From Phycisphaerales bacterium (GTDB lineage: Bacteria > Planctomycetota > Phycisphaerae > Phycisphaerales > SM1A02), in contig JASMLY010000045.1 of NCBI GenBank assembly GCA_030748455.1, positions 1-51,215 on the forward strand: a stretch of DNA of 51,215 bases. The letters are read 5' to 3'. A program made the position numbers and the translations under genes. The notes under the pieces were generated by a model. The model saw nothing but the letters and a program-made list of their open reading frames with translations, had not been told where the DNA came from and did no database searches. How positions within the stretch are numbered: the stretch's first letter is position 1; each line of letters begins with the position of its first letter. Below, in pieces: positions 1-8,813 of this stretch.

Positions 1-183
1 GCATGACTTAGATGGGGCGGTGAATCAACTTTCAGTGCCAGAATTAGTGCACAATAAACAAGTACAAGAATACCGTGCAACTGGTACGGACGACTGTTCC
101 GGAAACTGTCCCAAAACTGTGCACGAAACGGTGCAAAACCCTGCGAGCGCTTGCGAAGTGCATGGTCGAAATAAAGCCCCCAA

Positions 184-215
184 TAAAAACATAAACCCCG
201 CAGTGGTGCGAGGTT
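184..215 (-). terminator. Rho-independent terminator after tRNA-Gly
   Basis: A nine-base stem with one mismatch (194-202 with 207-215) and a 4-nt loop is followed, reading the minus strand, by a T-rich tail. It lies about 30 nt past the tRNA 3' end. A second perfect 6-bp hairpin (224-238) sits between the tRNA and this terminator. Positions 1-183 show no convincing gene. Confidence 0.6.
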
Positions 216-243
216 ATGCGAGTCAGTGCGATGCACTGCCAAA

Positions 244-315
244 AGCGGGTGAGGCGATTCGAACGCCCGACATTCACGTTGGCAACGTGACGCTCTACCA
301 CTGAGCTACACCCGC
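244..315 (-). tRNA. tRNA-Gly (anticodon GCC)
   Basis: The minus strand folds as a complete 72-nt cloverleaf. The 7-bp acceptor stem pairs GCGGGTG with CACCCGC. The D-arm carries AGCTCAGTGGTAGAGC, and the anticodon stem CACGT/ACGTG holds loop TTGCCAA, which gives anticodon GCC. The T-arm carries GTTCGAATC. The discriminator is T, as is usual for bacterial glycine tRNAs, and CCA is not encoded. No other tRNA was recognised in the window. Confidence 0.95.
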
Positions 316-392
316 AAAGGTGCTGTTGGGGCAGTAATCATCGACTACTGCGGAGGAGAAGTTTACCATAAATTTAATGAACCGCGGGTTAA

Positions 393-944
393 TTAATCGC
401 TGGCTAATTCGCCGCGGTACTCCACTTGAAGGGCGTTATTGAACCAATTGAGCATATTGATGTATCCAATGAGGAAGGTCAATTCTACGATTTCGCCTTC
501 TGAAAAGTGCTTCCTGAGTTCGTCGAACATCGAATCTAGAACGCGATTTGAATCTTCAAAAATAGCGTTGAGATAATCAATCGCACAAGCATATTCTGGC
601 TTGAGAGTATCTTTATCGCTGAGCATCTTTACTGGATCTTCACTGATGCCAAGACCTTTGGCAATATCAATGTGACTGTTCGTGCAAAACTGGCAACTAT
701 TATTGATCGAGGATTGCAGAATGATGAGTTCCTTGAGTTCACGAGGTAGTGAGCCGCCGGGGTACACCGCGTTGCCAAGTGTTTCCATCGCCTCAAGAAG
801 CGGGGGATACATTGCCATAGTCGTCACCATGTCATGCGCTTGCCCGCCTTGTTTGAGGACAGCGTGTATTTCCTGAAAACTTTCATTGTGTTCGAGTGAA
901 GCAAACGCTTTTGCAAGTTGTTCTGGGTTTGTTTTAATTCTCAT
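393..944 (-). CDS. AhpD/carboxymuconolactone decarboxylase-like protein
   Basis: A 183-residue protein of the AhpD-like alkylhydroperoxidase fold. The key segment is the motif CQFCTNSH (C84, C87, H91), the redox cysteine pair plus histidine of this superfamily, preceded by a helix with conserved Glu (PRELKELIIL). Family members reduce peroxides through the CxxC pair, but many homologs have no assigned substrate, so the exact role is open. No signal peptide is present, so it should be cytoplasmic. Its start overlaps the end of the upstream Doc-like gene by 11 nt, implying co-transcription and probable translational coupling with the toxin-antitoxin pair. A weak hairpin follows the stop. Confidence 0.8.
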   Translation of the reverse strand: MRIKTNPEQLAKAFASLEHNESFQEIHAVLKQGGQAHDMVTTMAMYPPLLEAMETLGNAVYPGGSLPRELKELIILQSSINNSCQFCTNSHIDIAKGLGISEDPVKMLSDKDTLKPEYACAIDYLNAIFEDSNRVLDSMFDELRKHFSEGEIVELTFLIGYINMLNWFNNALQVEYRGELASD

Positions 945-1335
945 TGATGACTCTTTTGTGATTGTTTTTGAAGGATTTTGAGATATCAGATTTCGTCAGT
1001 TGGCCACAAGCAACTTCAATTGTCAATTCAAATACTTGATTTTCTGTGAGCGTGCACTGAATTCCATTTAGTTTTAGGAAAACGAGAGCAGTCATTATGG
1101 CTGTACATTTGTTGCCATCAACGAACGGGTGATCATTGCAAATATGAAACAAATATGCAGCTGCCATCTCAAAGATAGAAGTGTGTACAAATTCGCCGTT
1201 CAACATTTGCATTGGCATAGCAACCGCTGATGAAAGAAGTCCAAGGTCTCTTACTGAAGGCTCACCACCATGTAGTGAAATTTGCGTTTGATGAAATGCA
1301 ATAACTTCATCGTCGGTGAAGAACGGTACATCCAT
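934..1335 (-). CDS. Doc-type (Fic/Doc) toxin, altered catalytic motif
   Basis: This 133-residue protein has the size and layout of Doc (death-on-curing) toxins: an N-terminal FFTDDEVIAFH, then EPSVRDLGLLSSAV, then the Fic/Doc signature HPFVDGNKCTA. Doc proteins are small kinases that phosphorylate EF-Tu. The canonical motif is HxFx(D/N)GNKR, and the last Arg contacts phosphate. Here that Arg is Cys, read directly from the DNA, so activity may be reduced or changed. The ATG lies 4 nt after the stop of the upstream AbrB-like gene, the usual antitoxin-then-toxin order. The gene overlaps the AhpD-like gene by 11 nt. Confidence 0.85.
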   Translation of the reverse strand: MDVPFFTDDEVIAFHQTQISLHGGEPSVRDLGLLSSAVAMPMQMLNGEFVHTSIFEMAAAYLFHICNDHPFVDGNKCTAIMTALVFLKLNGIQCTLTENQVFELTIEVACGQLTKSDISKSFKNNHKRVINEN

Positions 1336-1339
1336 CGGA

Positions 1340-1564
1340 CTACTCTGCTAACCGTCTAAAAGCGTCGCCGTACTGTTCATTTATTTCTTTGGCCGCCTTT
1401 GCGATTCGCTCTTGTCTGGTCATCTCAGCTCTTTTAATCACCAACGCATCCTCAACAATCATCAGTTCTAGTTTGCTGTCAACTCGAAAATGCAGCAATT
1501 CCATAATGGGCTTGTCGATGATGAGGGCGTAGCTGTTTCCGTGTTTAGTGAGTGTTTTGATCAT
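1340..1564 (-). CDS. AbrB/MazE-type antitoxin
   Basis: A 74-residue protein whose first 45 residues fit the swapped-hairpin SpoVT-AbrB DNA-binding fold: a MIKTLTKHGNSYALIIDKPI start, then beta strands around LELMIVEDALVIKRA. The remaining charged tail is the likely toxin-binding part. It is the first gene of a run with the Doc-like toxin, so it is inferred to neutralise that toxin and repress its own promoter. The ribosome binding site AGGAG is 7 nt before the ATG. An inverted repeat 40 nt upstream is a candidate operator. Doc is more often paired with Phd-type antitoxins, so this combination is less usual. Confidence 0.8.
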   Translation of the reverse strand: MIKTLTKHGNSYALIIDKPIMELLHFRVDSKLELMIVEDALVIKRAEMTRQERIAKAAKEINEQYGDAFRRLAE

Positions 1565-1601
1565 TTTGTGGCTCCTATGTCAATATGATGTCTTTCCAAA
1601 G

Positions 1602-1632
1602 AATATACAAAGTATACACATCGGTGATACAA
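1602..1632 (-). promoter_or_regulatory. Promoter/operator of the antitoxin-toxin operon
   Basis: The inverted repeat TATAC-AAA-GTATA lies at 1604-1616 and overlaps a -10-like TATATT (minus strand, 1602-1607). A loose -35 (TTGTAT, 1627-1632) is 19 nt further upstream. A repressor such as the AbrB-like product binding here would block the promoter. Sequence inspection only. Confidence 0.4.
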
Positions 1633-1668
1633 ATCAAGAAAAATACGATAATTTATGGAAACACCAAT

Positions 1669-1696
1669 AACCCGCGACCGAATGGCCGCGGGTTTT
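1669..1696 (+). terminator. Hairpin with T tail
   Basis: A perfect 8-bp stem, AACCCGCG (1669-1676) with CGCGGGTT (1687-1694), is followed by T residues on the plus strand. No plus-strand gene precedes it, so what it terminates is unknown. Confidence 0.4.
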
Positions 1697-1742
1697 AGTG
1701 TAAGTAAAGAGTCATGTTACAGGTAAGAGTCACTTTCGATGT

Positions 1743-1790
1743 AGGATAAAAAACAACCCCGTCGTGGGTCGAGCCAACGATCGGGGTTGG
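1743..1790 (-). terminator. Strong minus-strand terminator
   Basis: An 8-bp stem (CAACCCCG at 1754-1761 with CGGGGTTG at 1782-1789) is extended by TCGT/ACGA with one bulge, then followed by GTTTTTTATCC on the minus strand. It would end the candidate small RNA described here. Confidence 0.6.
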
Positions 1791-1840
1791 AGATTGCAGG
1801 AGTAATCCTGCAACGGGAGGGAGGGAGCAATACAAGAGAG
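1743..1840 (-). ncRNA. Candidate C-rich small RNA
   Basis: Read on the minus strand, a -10-like TATATT (1847-1852) with a weak -35 TTCGTA (1869-1874, 16-nt spacing) is followed by a short transcript unit. It has a C-rich stretch with three CTCCC-like repeats (about 1815-1828), a perfect 8-bp hairpin with tetraloop (1794-1813), and then a long GC-rich hairpin (1754-1789) ending in six Ts. Its end is a textbook rho-independent terminator. No plausible protein is encoded. C-rich single-stranded stretches of this kind can pair with Shine-Dalgarno sequences, so a regulatory RNA is possible. Sequence inference only. Confidence 0.4.
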
Positions 1841-2061
1841 TTGCGAAATATAGAGATCTGCCTACATATACGAATGGCAAGTGGTGAGGTTCCCAATTAA
1901 TTCCCAAAAATTCCCCAAAAACTCACCAAAGTGATGTTTTAGTAGTTTTTCTAATGGATCTTTTCTTGGAACCGTGCATATTGAAGTTGCGAAAACTTGT
2001 ATGTGGCAACTGCCGTTTGTTGCCTTCCCTATTTTCACACCCTAGGAAGGATGCCCCAAGA

Positions 2062-4344
2062 ATGTTCAACCCTCTCCAAGTTACTTCACTCATCGCTGCA
2101 GTTTGTTTTGCATCTCCATTTGCAATGGCAAACTCTAACCAGTTATCAATGGTTGAACTTCAGCAACAACACCCTAAGTTACGAACAATGCAAGAAGGAA
2201 CCAAGATCACCAAGATGGTTGCTCCCAAATTGGCTACTGGCCGAACTGCAGAAGCATCTGCAAACGCATTTATTCAAACGTGGTCGAACGCTCTAGGCGT
2301 GGATGCTAAAGATTTTATCGCTGAAGGTCCTTTTCAAGATCGTCATCACATACAACCAATTATGTACAACCAAGAAACAGGTGAGTACAAGTTTACTGGT
2401 GTTTATTTTAAACAAACGGCAGATGGGCTTCCTGTATATGGTTCAAGGCTCATGACACTCGTTAAAAACACACCGAACAACCCAATTGTAAACGCTACGC
2501 TTGACCTCCGTGACGTCGCGGGGTTCAAACGCCCAGCACGAGTTGCAAATAGTTCAGCACTTGCATTGATGTCAGCAGCAACGCGTTTTGGATCATCAGT
2601 TGTAATCACTGATCCAGAACTAATGGTTTTCGCAGGAACTACTAAAGAACATAACGAACCACGGGCTGCTCTAGTTTTTGAAGCAACCGTTGGTTCACAT
2701 ATTGATGGAGATGAGTATCAAAAAGCTGAACTTGTTGTTGACGCTGAAACAGGTGAAATTCTTCAAGAAACAAATCGTATTTTGCATGTTGATGGGCACG
2801 TCGCTGGTATGGCTACTGAAAGTTCAGGCGCAGATACATGTGATCCGGAATCAGCAGCAGGTCTTCCGTATGCAAAAGTAACTCGAAGTGGCGCAACAGC
2901 ATACACAGACGCAAACGGAAACTACTCCATCGCTGGATCTGGAAACATTACATCAAAACTTGAAGGACAATGGTTCAACGTGAATAACAGTAGTGGCTCA
3001 GACTCTTCACTTTCGCAGAGTAGTAGCAATCCGGACTTTTTACATAATGCAGCAAACTCTAGTCAATATTACAGAGCAGAAGTAAATGCATATTTACAAA
3101 GCAATATCGTTCGCGACTTCACGCTTTCCTTTAACCCAGATTTCCCTACGATCAACTCACAAACATCGTTCCCTGTCAATGTGAATATAGGCAGTACATG
3201 CAATGCATACTACGATTATTCATCTATTAATTTCTACAGTTCAGGTGGTGGCTGCAGCAATACTGCATTCTCTGTCGTTGTTCACCACGAGTATGGACAT
3301 CACCTTGTAGAAGTCGCTGGTTCTGGCCAAGGCCAGTACGGCGAAGGTATGGGGGATGTCATGGGCGTGTTACTCACAGGTGATGATCAATTAGCACGCG
3401 GTTTCTATTCCAATGACTGCACGAACGGAATTCGAACCGCCGATAACGGGCATCAGTACCCTTGTACAGGTGGAATTCACGATTGTGGTCAGTTAATTTC
3501 AGGATGCGTGTGGGACACACTTGCAGCGATGGAAGCGTCATACCCAGTTACTGGTCACGACATTGTTTCTTCGCTTGCGATCAACTCCATGTTACTCCAC
3601 TCTGGCGATACCATTTCTCCTTCGATTACGTACGATTGGTTAACACTTGACGATGACGATGGCGATCTAACAAACGGAACACCCCACTCAGCAGAAATTC
3701 TCGCTGGGTTTGCTCTGCACAGTATGGATGATTTCCCAGAACCACTTGGAAATGACGAGTGCTCCACAGCACTTGCTGTTATCGATGGCACGCATTCCTT
3801 TACAACTGTAGGTGCTAGCCACAGTAGTGATTCGTACAACGATACTCAGTGTGGTGGTACATACCTTGGCGAAATGTCCTCGGATGTTTGGTTCTCATAC
3901 ACTGCTTGCCAGAGCGGCAATATGGTCGTAAGCACATGCAACACTGTTGACTTCGATTCAGATATCGTGATCTATGAGGGAACATGCTCAAACAAAACAC
4001 AAATTGATTGCAACGGCGATGGTGATAATTGCAGCGGATATTCCTCCTACACCTCCTTCAACGTCACTGATGGGAATGACTACCTCATTCGTGTTGGAGG
4101 TTGGAGTGGCGATAGCATGGGTCAAGGACAATTGATTGTTGATGGTCCTGGTGAACCCTGTGACACAACACCACCTTGTCCTGGTGATGTCGATGGCAAC
4201 GGATCCGTTGGAGTCGAAGACATCCTTGCAATCGTTGATATGTGGGGCGAGACAGGCGGCGATGGGGATGTGGATGAAGATGGCACCGTAGGTGTTGGCG
4301 ACATCCTCGTGCTGATCGATGCTTGGGGTTCATGCCCTGAATAA
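2062..4344 (+). CDS. Secreted zinc metallopeptidase with dockerin-like tail (paralog 1)
   Basis: A 760-residue secreted protein. The chosen ATG (2062) gives a signal peptide ending near PFAMA and follows AGGAAGG by 11 nt; the frame is open further upstream but the extra residues do not look coding. An N-terminal propeptide-like region of the FTP/M36 type precedes the catalytic site HEYGH (H409-H413), with a third-ligand candidate in GEGMGDVMG (E428). This resembles the fungalysin (M36)/thermolysin-like group. After the peptidase come a Cys-containing beta domain like the bacterial pre-peptidase C-terminal domain, and a tail with two Ca-binding repeats (DVDGNGSVGVEDIL and DVDEDGTVGVGDIL). The role is probably extracellular protein degradation. 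A 1079-residue paralog lies downstream. Confidence 0.85.
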   Translation: MFNPLQVTSLIAAVCFASPFAMANSNQLSMVELQQQHPKLRTMQEGTKITKMVAPKLATGRTAEASANAFIQTWSNALGVDAKDFIAEGPFQDRHHIQPIMYNQETGEYKFTGVYFKQTADGLPVYGSRLMTLVKNTPNNPIVNATLDLRDVAGFKRPARVANSSALALMSAATRFGSSVVITDPELMVFAGTTKEHNEPRAALVFEATVGSHIDGDEYQKAELVVDAETGEILQETNRILHVDGHVAGMATESSGADTCDPESAAGLPYAKVTRSGATAYTDANGNYSIAGSGNITSKLEGQWFNVNNSSGSDSSLSQSSSNPDFLHNAANSSQYYRAEVNAYLQSNIVRDFTLSFNPDFPTINSQTSFPVNVNIGSTCNAYYDYSSINFYSSGGGCSNTAFSVVVHHEYGHHLVEVAGSGQGQYGEGMGDVMGVLLTGDDQLARGFYSNDCTNGIRTADNGHQYPCTGGIHDCGQLISGCVWDTLAAMEASYPVTGHDIVSSLAINSMLLHSGDTISPSITYDWLTLDDDDGDLTNGTPHSAEILAGFALHSMDDFPEPLGNDECSTALAVIDGTHSFTTVGASHSSDSYNDTQCGGTYLGEMSSDVWFSYTACQSGNMVVSTCNTVDFDSDIVIYEGTCSNKTQIDCNGDGDNCSGYSSYTSFNVTDGNDYLIRVGGWSGDSMGQGQLIVDGPGEPCDTTPPCPGDVDGNGSVGVEDILAIVDMWGETGGDGDVDEDGTVGVGDILVLIDAWGSCPE

Positions 4345-4361
4345 GTTCTCTTAACTCAATT

Positions 4362-4398
4362 CACCCGCTAGTATCTCATACTAGCGGGTGTTTTTTTT
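4362..4398 (+). terminator. Strong terminator after peptidase 1
   Basis: A perfect 13-bp stem (4362-4374 with 4378-4390, CTC loop) is followed by eight Ts. The next gene starts 13 nt after the T run, so that gene needs its own promoter or read-through. Confidence 0.9.
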
Positions 4399-4410
4399 GA
4401 GAGGTGAAAA

Positions 4411-5359
4411 ATGCAAAAGTTTGCAGTATTCACTCTTGTTGTAGCGACATCCTACTCTGCAGCTGACTTCGAAATTACTTCTGTACCTTCAGATGCACCT
4501 GCTGGATTGGATGTGTTTTCAAAACACGTTGATGTTCTTGGATTGCATGTCTTTGCCAAATCAAATGTTCCACATAGTCACGTTCTTCACTGTGCAAACA
4601 TTGTAGCGCAGTGGATAGACAATGATGAAGATGGGGTTCCTGATAATCCTGCTGTGCATCAAAATCTCATAGATACCTACGCTTCGATGTTAATGTGGTG
4701 GAATGAAAATCAAGCAGAAGGGGATTACGATTACATTCCAGACAGTACGTGGGACAATTACTTGTTACAAGGTTTGTTTGGTTTTGAAGTAAATATGAAT
4801 TATCCGAACAATCAAGAGTTTGATGCAACGCTCGAAGAAACTCTACATCTTGTGACCTTTGGTGGGTACGCCCCAGTGTACCCCGCTGTTTGGGGGGAAG
4901 ATCATGGCACGCAAATGACAAACACGATGGATGCAGTCATTGCAGGAGGGTGGTATCACTATGACGATCCGACCTGTGACTACCAGTGCAAAGTAACTGA
5001 GTATATGTATTGGTCGTTAACCTCGATCCTTGGTGCCCAAAATTATCCTTGGCGAATTCCTGAAATCGCCGATGAATGGGAACTGCCTACTTTACAACTT
5101 ATGCAACAACATAACAGTACGATGGTGGACATGCTCCAAGACCCACAATGGTCACCTGCGAGCGTGTTACCAGATGGTTCATATTCTCCTCAACCTCTTT
5201 GTGTTGGTGATCTCAATAATGACGAAAGCGTCTCAATGACTGATGTGCTGATTCTGCTTGATGGCTGGGGGGACAGATGGTCCAGCAGATATCAACGGGG
5301 ATGGCAATATCAACGTCAGTGACCTCTTGTTACGCATCGATGCGTGGGGATCATGTTGA
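4411..5359 (+). pseudogene. Secreted dockerin-tailed protein, frameshifted at a poly-G run
   Basis: A signal peptide (about residues 1-18) is followed by a roughly 230-residue domain I do not recognise. It carries a Ca-loop-like DNDEDGVPDN and a His/Glu-rich EETLHLVTFGGY, but no classical HExxH. The first Ca-binding repeat (GDLNNDESVSMTDVLILLDGWG) is intact. The frame then breaks in a run of six Gs (5267-5272). As read, the protein ends out of frame at 5322 (303 residues). With five Gs the frame continues as ADINGDGNINVSDLLLRIDA and WGSC to a stop at 5357-5359, the expected second repeat. It may be a sequencing error, a true frameshift, or slippage-controlled. RBS AGAGGTG precedes the ATG. 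Confidence 0.75.
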
Positions 5360-5508
5360 TGAGAGCTGAGTTTACTTGCCTAATATAACATTTCACTGAT
5401 TTATTGCATCTCTGCCTTGCTTTATCCGTATTTTCTGTCAGTATGGACATTGTGTGTGGGTGGTTGTATTGGAGAACCACACGAAAATCAGAGAGGAACA
5501 ATTTGGAT

Positions 5509-8500
5509 ATGTTACAACAAAGTATTTCTACTTTCGCAGCTGCGTCAGTACTCTTATCTTCTGCTTCTTTTGCAGCAGATTTGTCTGCGCACCAAGCAAT
5601 GCAGCAACTCAAAAACGATCACCCAAAACTTCAAACGGTTGATCGAAATGGGAGCATTCATAAACTGCTTGCACCCGATCTTTCAAACGGTCGAACTCCC
5701 ATCGATTCTGCAGAGAACTTTATCGACACTTGGTCTACAGCTTTAGGCGTTGATTCACAACAATTTGTCGAACGTGGGCCATTCCCTGACGGTCATTCTG
5801 TTCAAGAACTAATGTACAACCGTGAGACTGGTCAACATAAGTTTACCGGTGTGTACTACATGCAGACCGCGGACGGACTACCCGTGTATGAAACCCGACT
5901 CATGGTACTTGTTCGTAATGTTGCTGGGTATCCAGCAGTAAGCGTCACGACAGTGTTACAAGATGTTGCTGGCTTCAAACGTTCAAACAAGTTTGCAGCA
6001 AACAGCGCGATCGCACTGATGGCTGCTGCAACTCGCCTTGGAGGTGATGTCACAGTTACAGATCCAGAACTCATGGTGTTCGCAGGTACTGAAAAGAACC
6101 GCCAAGAGCCGGTAGAAGCGTTGGTTTTTGAAGCAACTTCTGGAGGGCATTGGGATTTCGAAAATTACAAAAAATTTGAACTTGTAGTTGATGCGCATTC
6201 TGGCGAGGTTCTTCATGAACGAAACCTCATTCTTCACGCTGATGGCAATGTCTCAGGGATGGCGACAGAAAGTTCAGGTGCAGATGTTTGCGAACCTGAA
6301 TCTGCAGCAGGAATGCCGTATGCGAAAGTAAGTTTGAATGGAAATTCTGCGTATGCTGACGCATTTGGCGATTTTACATTCGTTGGTTCAGGTACATTAA
6401 CTTCAACTCTTGATGGAATGTATTTCAACGTGAATAACCAGTCAGGATCCGATGCATCACTTTCGCAAAGTACGAGTGATCCGTATTTCATGCATAACGA
6501 ACCTAATTCAAACGAGCAACTCCGCGCACAAGTAAACGCGTATCTTCACTCAAATATCGTTCGAGATTTTGCACTGTACTACGCTCCGACATTCCCAGTT
6601 ATTGGTTCCCAAACAGGTTTTCCAGTCAATACTGGTGTGAGCGGAACATGCAATGCGTATTATGATTACTCATCAATTAACTTTTACAATTCTGGTGGTG
6701 GCTGTAGTAACACGGCGTTTTCAGTTGTTGTTCACCACGAATATGGCCACCACATGGTTGCGTCAGCGGGCAGTGGACAAGATGCGTATGGCGAAGGAAT
6801 GGGCGATGTGATGGGGGTCTTAATCACAGGCGATGCAGAATTAGCTCGTGGTTTTTATAGCAGTGACTGTGATAACGGTATTCGTTCTGCAATTAATAAT
6901 CTTCAATACCCATGTGATGCTGGATCGAACGGGATCCATTATTGCGGTCAACTCATTTCAGGTTGTGTTTGGGATGCACTTGCTGAAGTTGAAGCTTCGT
7001 TCCCCGGAGAAGGATTAGACATTGTCTCCACCCTAGCGATCAACTCAATGATGCTCCACGCAGGTGGTGACATCGACCCATCCATTACAACAGATTGGCT
7101 TACACTTGATGATGACGATGGCGACCTCTCAAACGGTACGCCGCACTCCGCAGAAATTCTCGCTGGGTTTGCGCTACACCACATGGATGATTGGCCACCT
7201 CCAGCAACATGGGCATGCTGTATTGATGAAGAATGCAGTGAACTCACTTCAACAGCATGTACAGATGCAGGCGGTGTTTGGCGAAATGGATATTACTGCA
7301 ACCAAGTAAGTTGTATTCCACTTCCAAACGATTTCTGTGATTCGGCACAACCTATTGTTGATGGTGACTGGGAATTGATGACCCTTGGGGCGATGACTGA
7401 CAGCGACCCATACAGCGATGCGCAATGCTCAGGAACATATCTCGGAGAAATGCACGCAGACGTTTGGTTTAGCTACGTTGCCTGCGATACTGGTTCATTT
7501 ACTGTCAGTACGTGCAATCAAGTCGATTTCGATAGTGATATTGTTGTCTATGAAGGAACGTGCGATTCAATGACCCAAGTTGCGTGTAACGGTGATGGCG
7601 ATGGATGTGCTGGGTATTCATCAACAGTGACATTTAATGTTACTGGTGGTGCCCACTATCTCATCCGCGTTGGTGGTTGGGATGGATCATCAGAGGGTAA
7701 CGGTACGCTCACTGTCGATGGACCGGGCGATGGCTGTGCTTCTGATCCAGCGGTGAATATCGATTACCCAGATGGTCAACCTGATTTTGTTGATCCAAAT
7801 GGTGGCACTGTTGTTGCGATTGATGTGACTGATGGAACATCTTCTCCAGTAAGTGGCGAACTTCACTTTAACAGTGGCTCTGGGTGGAACAGTGCGACGC
7901 TCGATGCTGGTTACGATGCAACATTCCCCGCATTTGACTGTGGAGCATCCGTTGATTGGTATATTTCAGTTGAAACTGCAGATGGAGATACAGTCGTGAG
8001 CCCGTATGGGGCACCGGGTGCTTCATTCAATGCCTTGGCGTACACTGGTAGCGATGTGACATTTGATGATGACTTCAATTCAGATATGGGTTGGAGTGTG
8101 GACGCTGGTGCGACAGAAGGAAACTGGACACGAGTTGTTCCATCAGAGGGTGGCGTGCGTTGCGACGCAGGGTCCGATGCAGATGGTTCTGGGATGTGCT
8201 ATGTCACAGGTAATGGCGGTAGTGAAGATGTCGATGGCGGAACAACGACGCTCTACTCACCAGTCATGGAGTACAGTGATGGCGCAATCCTTAGTTATTC
8301 ACGCTGGTACAGCAACGGCGCAGAGTGTGGTGGTGCTGATCCCAACAACGACGAGTTCTTCGTTGACGTTTCGTACAACGGCAGTGCTTGGACAAACCTT
8401 GAAACTGTTGGGCCATACGATCAATCCAGTGGTGGATGGTATGACATCGAACATGTTCTTTCAGGTGATGGCACAATCGAAGTTCGATTTGTGTGCGGTG

Positions 8501-8748
8501 ATCTCAATTCAGGTTCGATTATCGAAGCCGGAGTTGACGCAGTTTCTATCAAAGATAGTTACTGTGATGAAGCAACATGTACTGGTGATGCTGATGGCGA
8601 CGGAATGGTAAGTGTTTCCGATCTCCTGATCGTGATTGATATGTGGGGGCAATCAGGAGGTATTGGTGATATTGATGGCGATGGAACTGTAGGTGTTGGT
8701 GACTTGCTAGCAATCGTTGACGCTTGGGGACCATGTGAGCTGCCGTAA
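5509..8748 (+). CDS. Secreted zinc metallopeptidase with dockerin-like tail (paralog 2)
   Basis: A 1079-residue paralog of the peptidase at 2062. The ATG at 5509 gives a signal peptide ending at SASFAA; the RBS AGAGGA is about 11 nt upstream. Domain order: FTP-like propeptide, M36/thermolysin-like catalytic domain (HEYGH, first His at residue 410, then GEGMGDVMG), a Cys-rich insert of the CC...C...GG.W type, a PPC-like beta domain, an extra 300-residue region including a jelly-roll-like segment (FDDDFNSDMGWSV onwards), and two Ca-binding repeats with DMWG and DAWG. Compared with paralog 1 it gains the Cys-rich insert and the jelly-roll region. Probably an exported protease that is cell-surface bound or released. 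Confidence 0.85.
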   Translation: MLQQSISTFAAASVLLSSASFAADLSAHQAMQQLKNDHPKLQTVDRNGSIHKLLAPDLSNGRTPIDSAENFIDTWSTALGVDSQQFVERGPFPDGHSVQELMYNRETGQHKFTGVYYMQTADGLPVYETRLMVLVRNVAGYPAVSVTTVLQDVAGFKRSNKFAANSAIALMAAATRLGGDVTVTDPELMVFAGTEKNRQEPVEALVFEATSGGHWDFENYKKFELVVDAHSGEVLHERNLILHADGNVSGMATESSGADVCEPESAAGMPYAKVSLNGNSAYADAFGDFTFVGSGTLTSTLDGMYFNVNNQSGSDASLSQSTSDPYFMHNEPNSNEQLRAQVNAYLHSNIVRDFALYYAPTFPVIGSQTGFPVNTGVSGTCNAYYDYSSINFYNSGGGCSNTAFSVVVHHEYGHHMVASAGSGQDAYGEGMGDVMGVLITGDAELARGFYSSDCDNGIRSAINNLQYPCDAGSNGIHYCGQLISGCVWDALAEVEASFPGEGLDIVSTLAINSMMLHAGGDIDPSITTDWLTLDDDDGDLSNGTPHSAEILAGFALHHMDDWPPPATWACCIDEECSELTSTACTDAGGVWRNGYYCNQVSCIPLPNDFCDSAQPIVDGDWELMTLGAMTDSDPYSDAQCSGTYLGEMHADVWFSYVACDTGSFTVSTCNQVDFDSDIVVYEGTCDSMTQVACNGDGDGCAGYSSTVTFNVTGGAHYLIRVGGWDGSSEGNGTLTVDGPGDGCASDPAVNIDYPDGQPDFVDPNGGTVVAIDVTDGTSSPVSGELHFNSGSGWNSATLDAGYDATFPAFDCGASVDWYISVETADGDTVVSPYGAPGASFNALAYTGSDVTFDDDFNSDMGWSVDAGATEGNWTRVVPSEGGVRCDAGSDADGSGMCYVTGNGGSEDVDGGTTTLYSPVMEYSDGAILSYSRWYSNGAECGGADPNNDEFFVDVSYNGSAWTNLETVGPYDQSSGGWYDIEHVLSGDGTIEVRFVCGDLNSGSIIEAGVDAVSIKDSYCDEATCTGDADGDGMVSVSDLLIVIDMWGQSGGIGDIDGDGTVGVGDLLAIVDAWGPCELP

Positions 8749-8766
8749 CTTTGTTGTTACTTAATG

Positions 8767-8801
8767 AAAAAGCCCCACTCAAATGAGTGGGGCTTTTTTT
8801 T
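8767..8801. terminator. Bidirectional terminator between convergent genes
   Basis: A perfect 11-bp stem (8771-8781 with 8784-8794) is flanked by a run of As on the left and Ts on the right. It can end both the plus-strand peptidase gene and the minus-strand Cys-rich gene. Confidence 0.9.
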
Positions 8802-8813
8802 GGAACTGCAGTA

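Noticed and set aside
20..304. Open frames on both strands over 20-304
   Set aside because: They run through the tRNA-Gly gene, have no ribosome binding site and no recognisable domain; the minus-strand frame begins inside the tRNA.
1781..1830. Possible G-quadruplex on the plus strand (three GGG tracts plus GGGG)
   Set aside because: The fourth tract is separated by a long, stable hairpin; not convincing without more data.
1695..1907. Minus-strand open frame of 70 codons
   Set aside because: It reads straight through two strong hairpins and a terminator, and the residues look random. Treated as part of a non-coding region.
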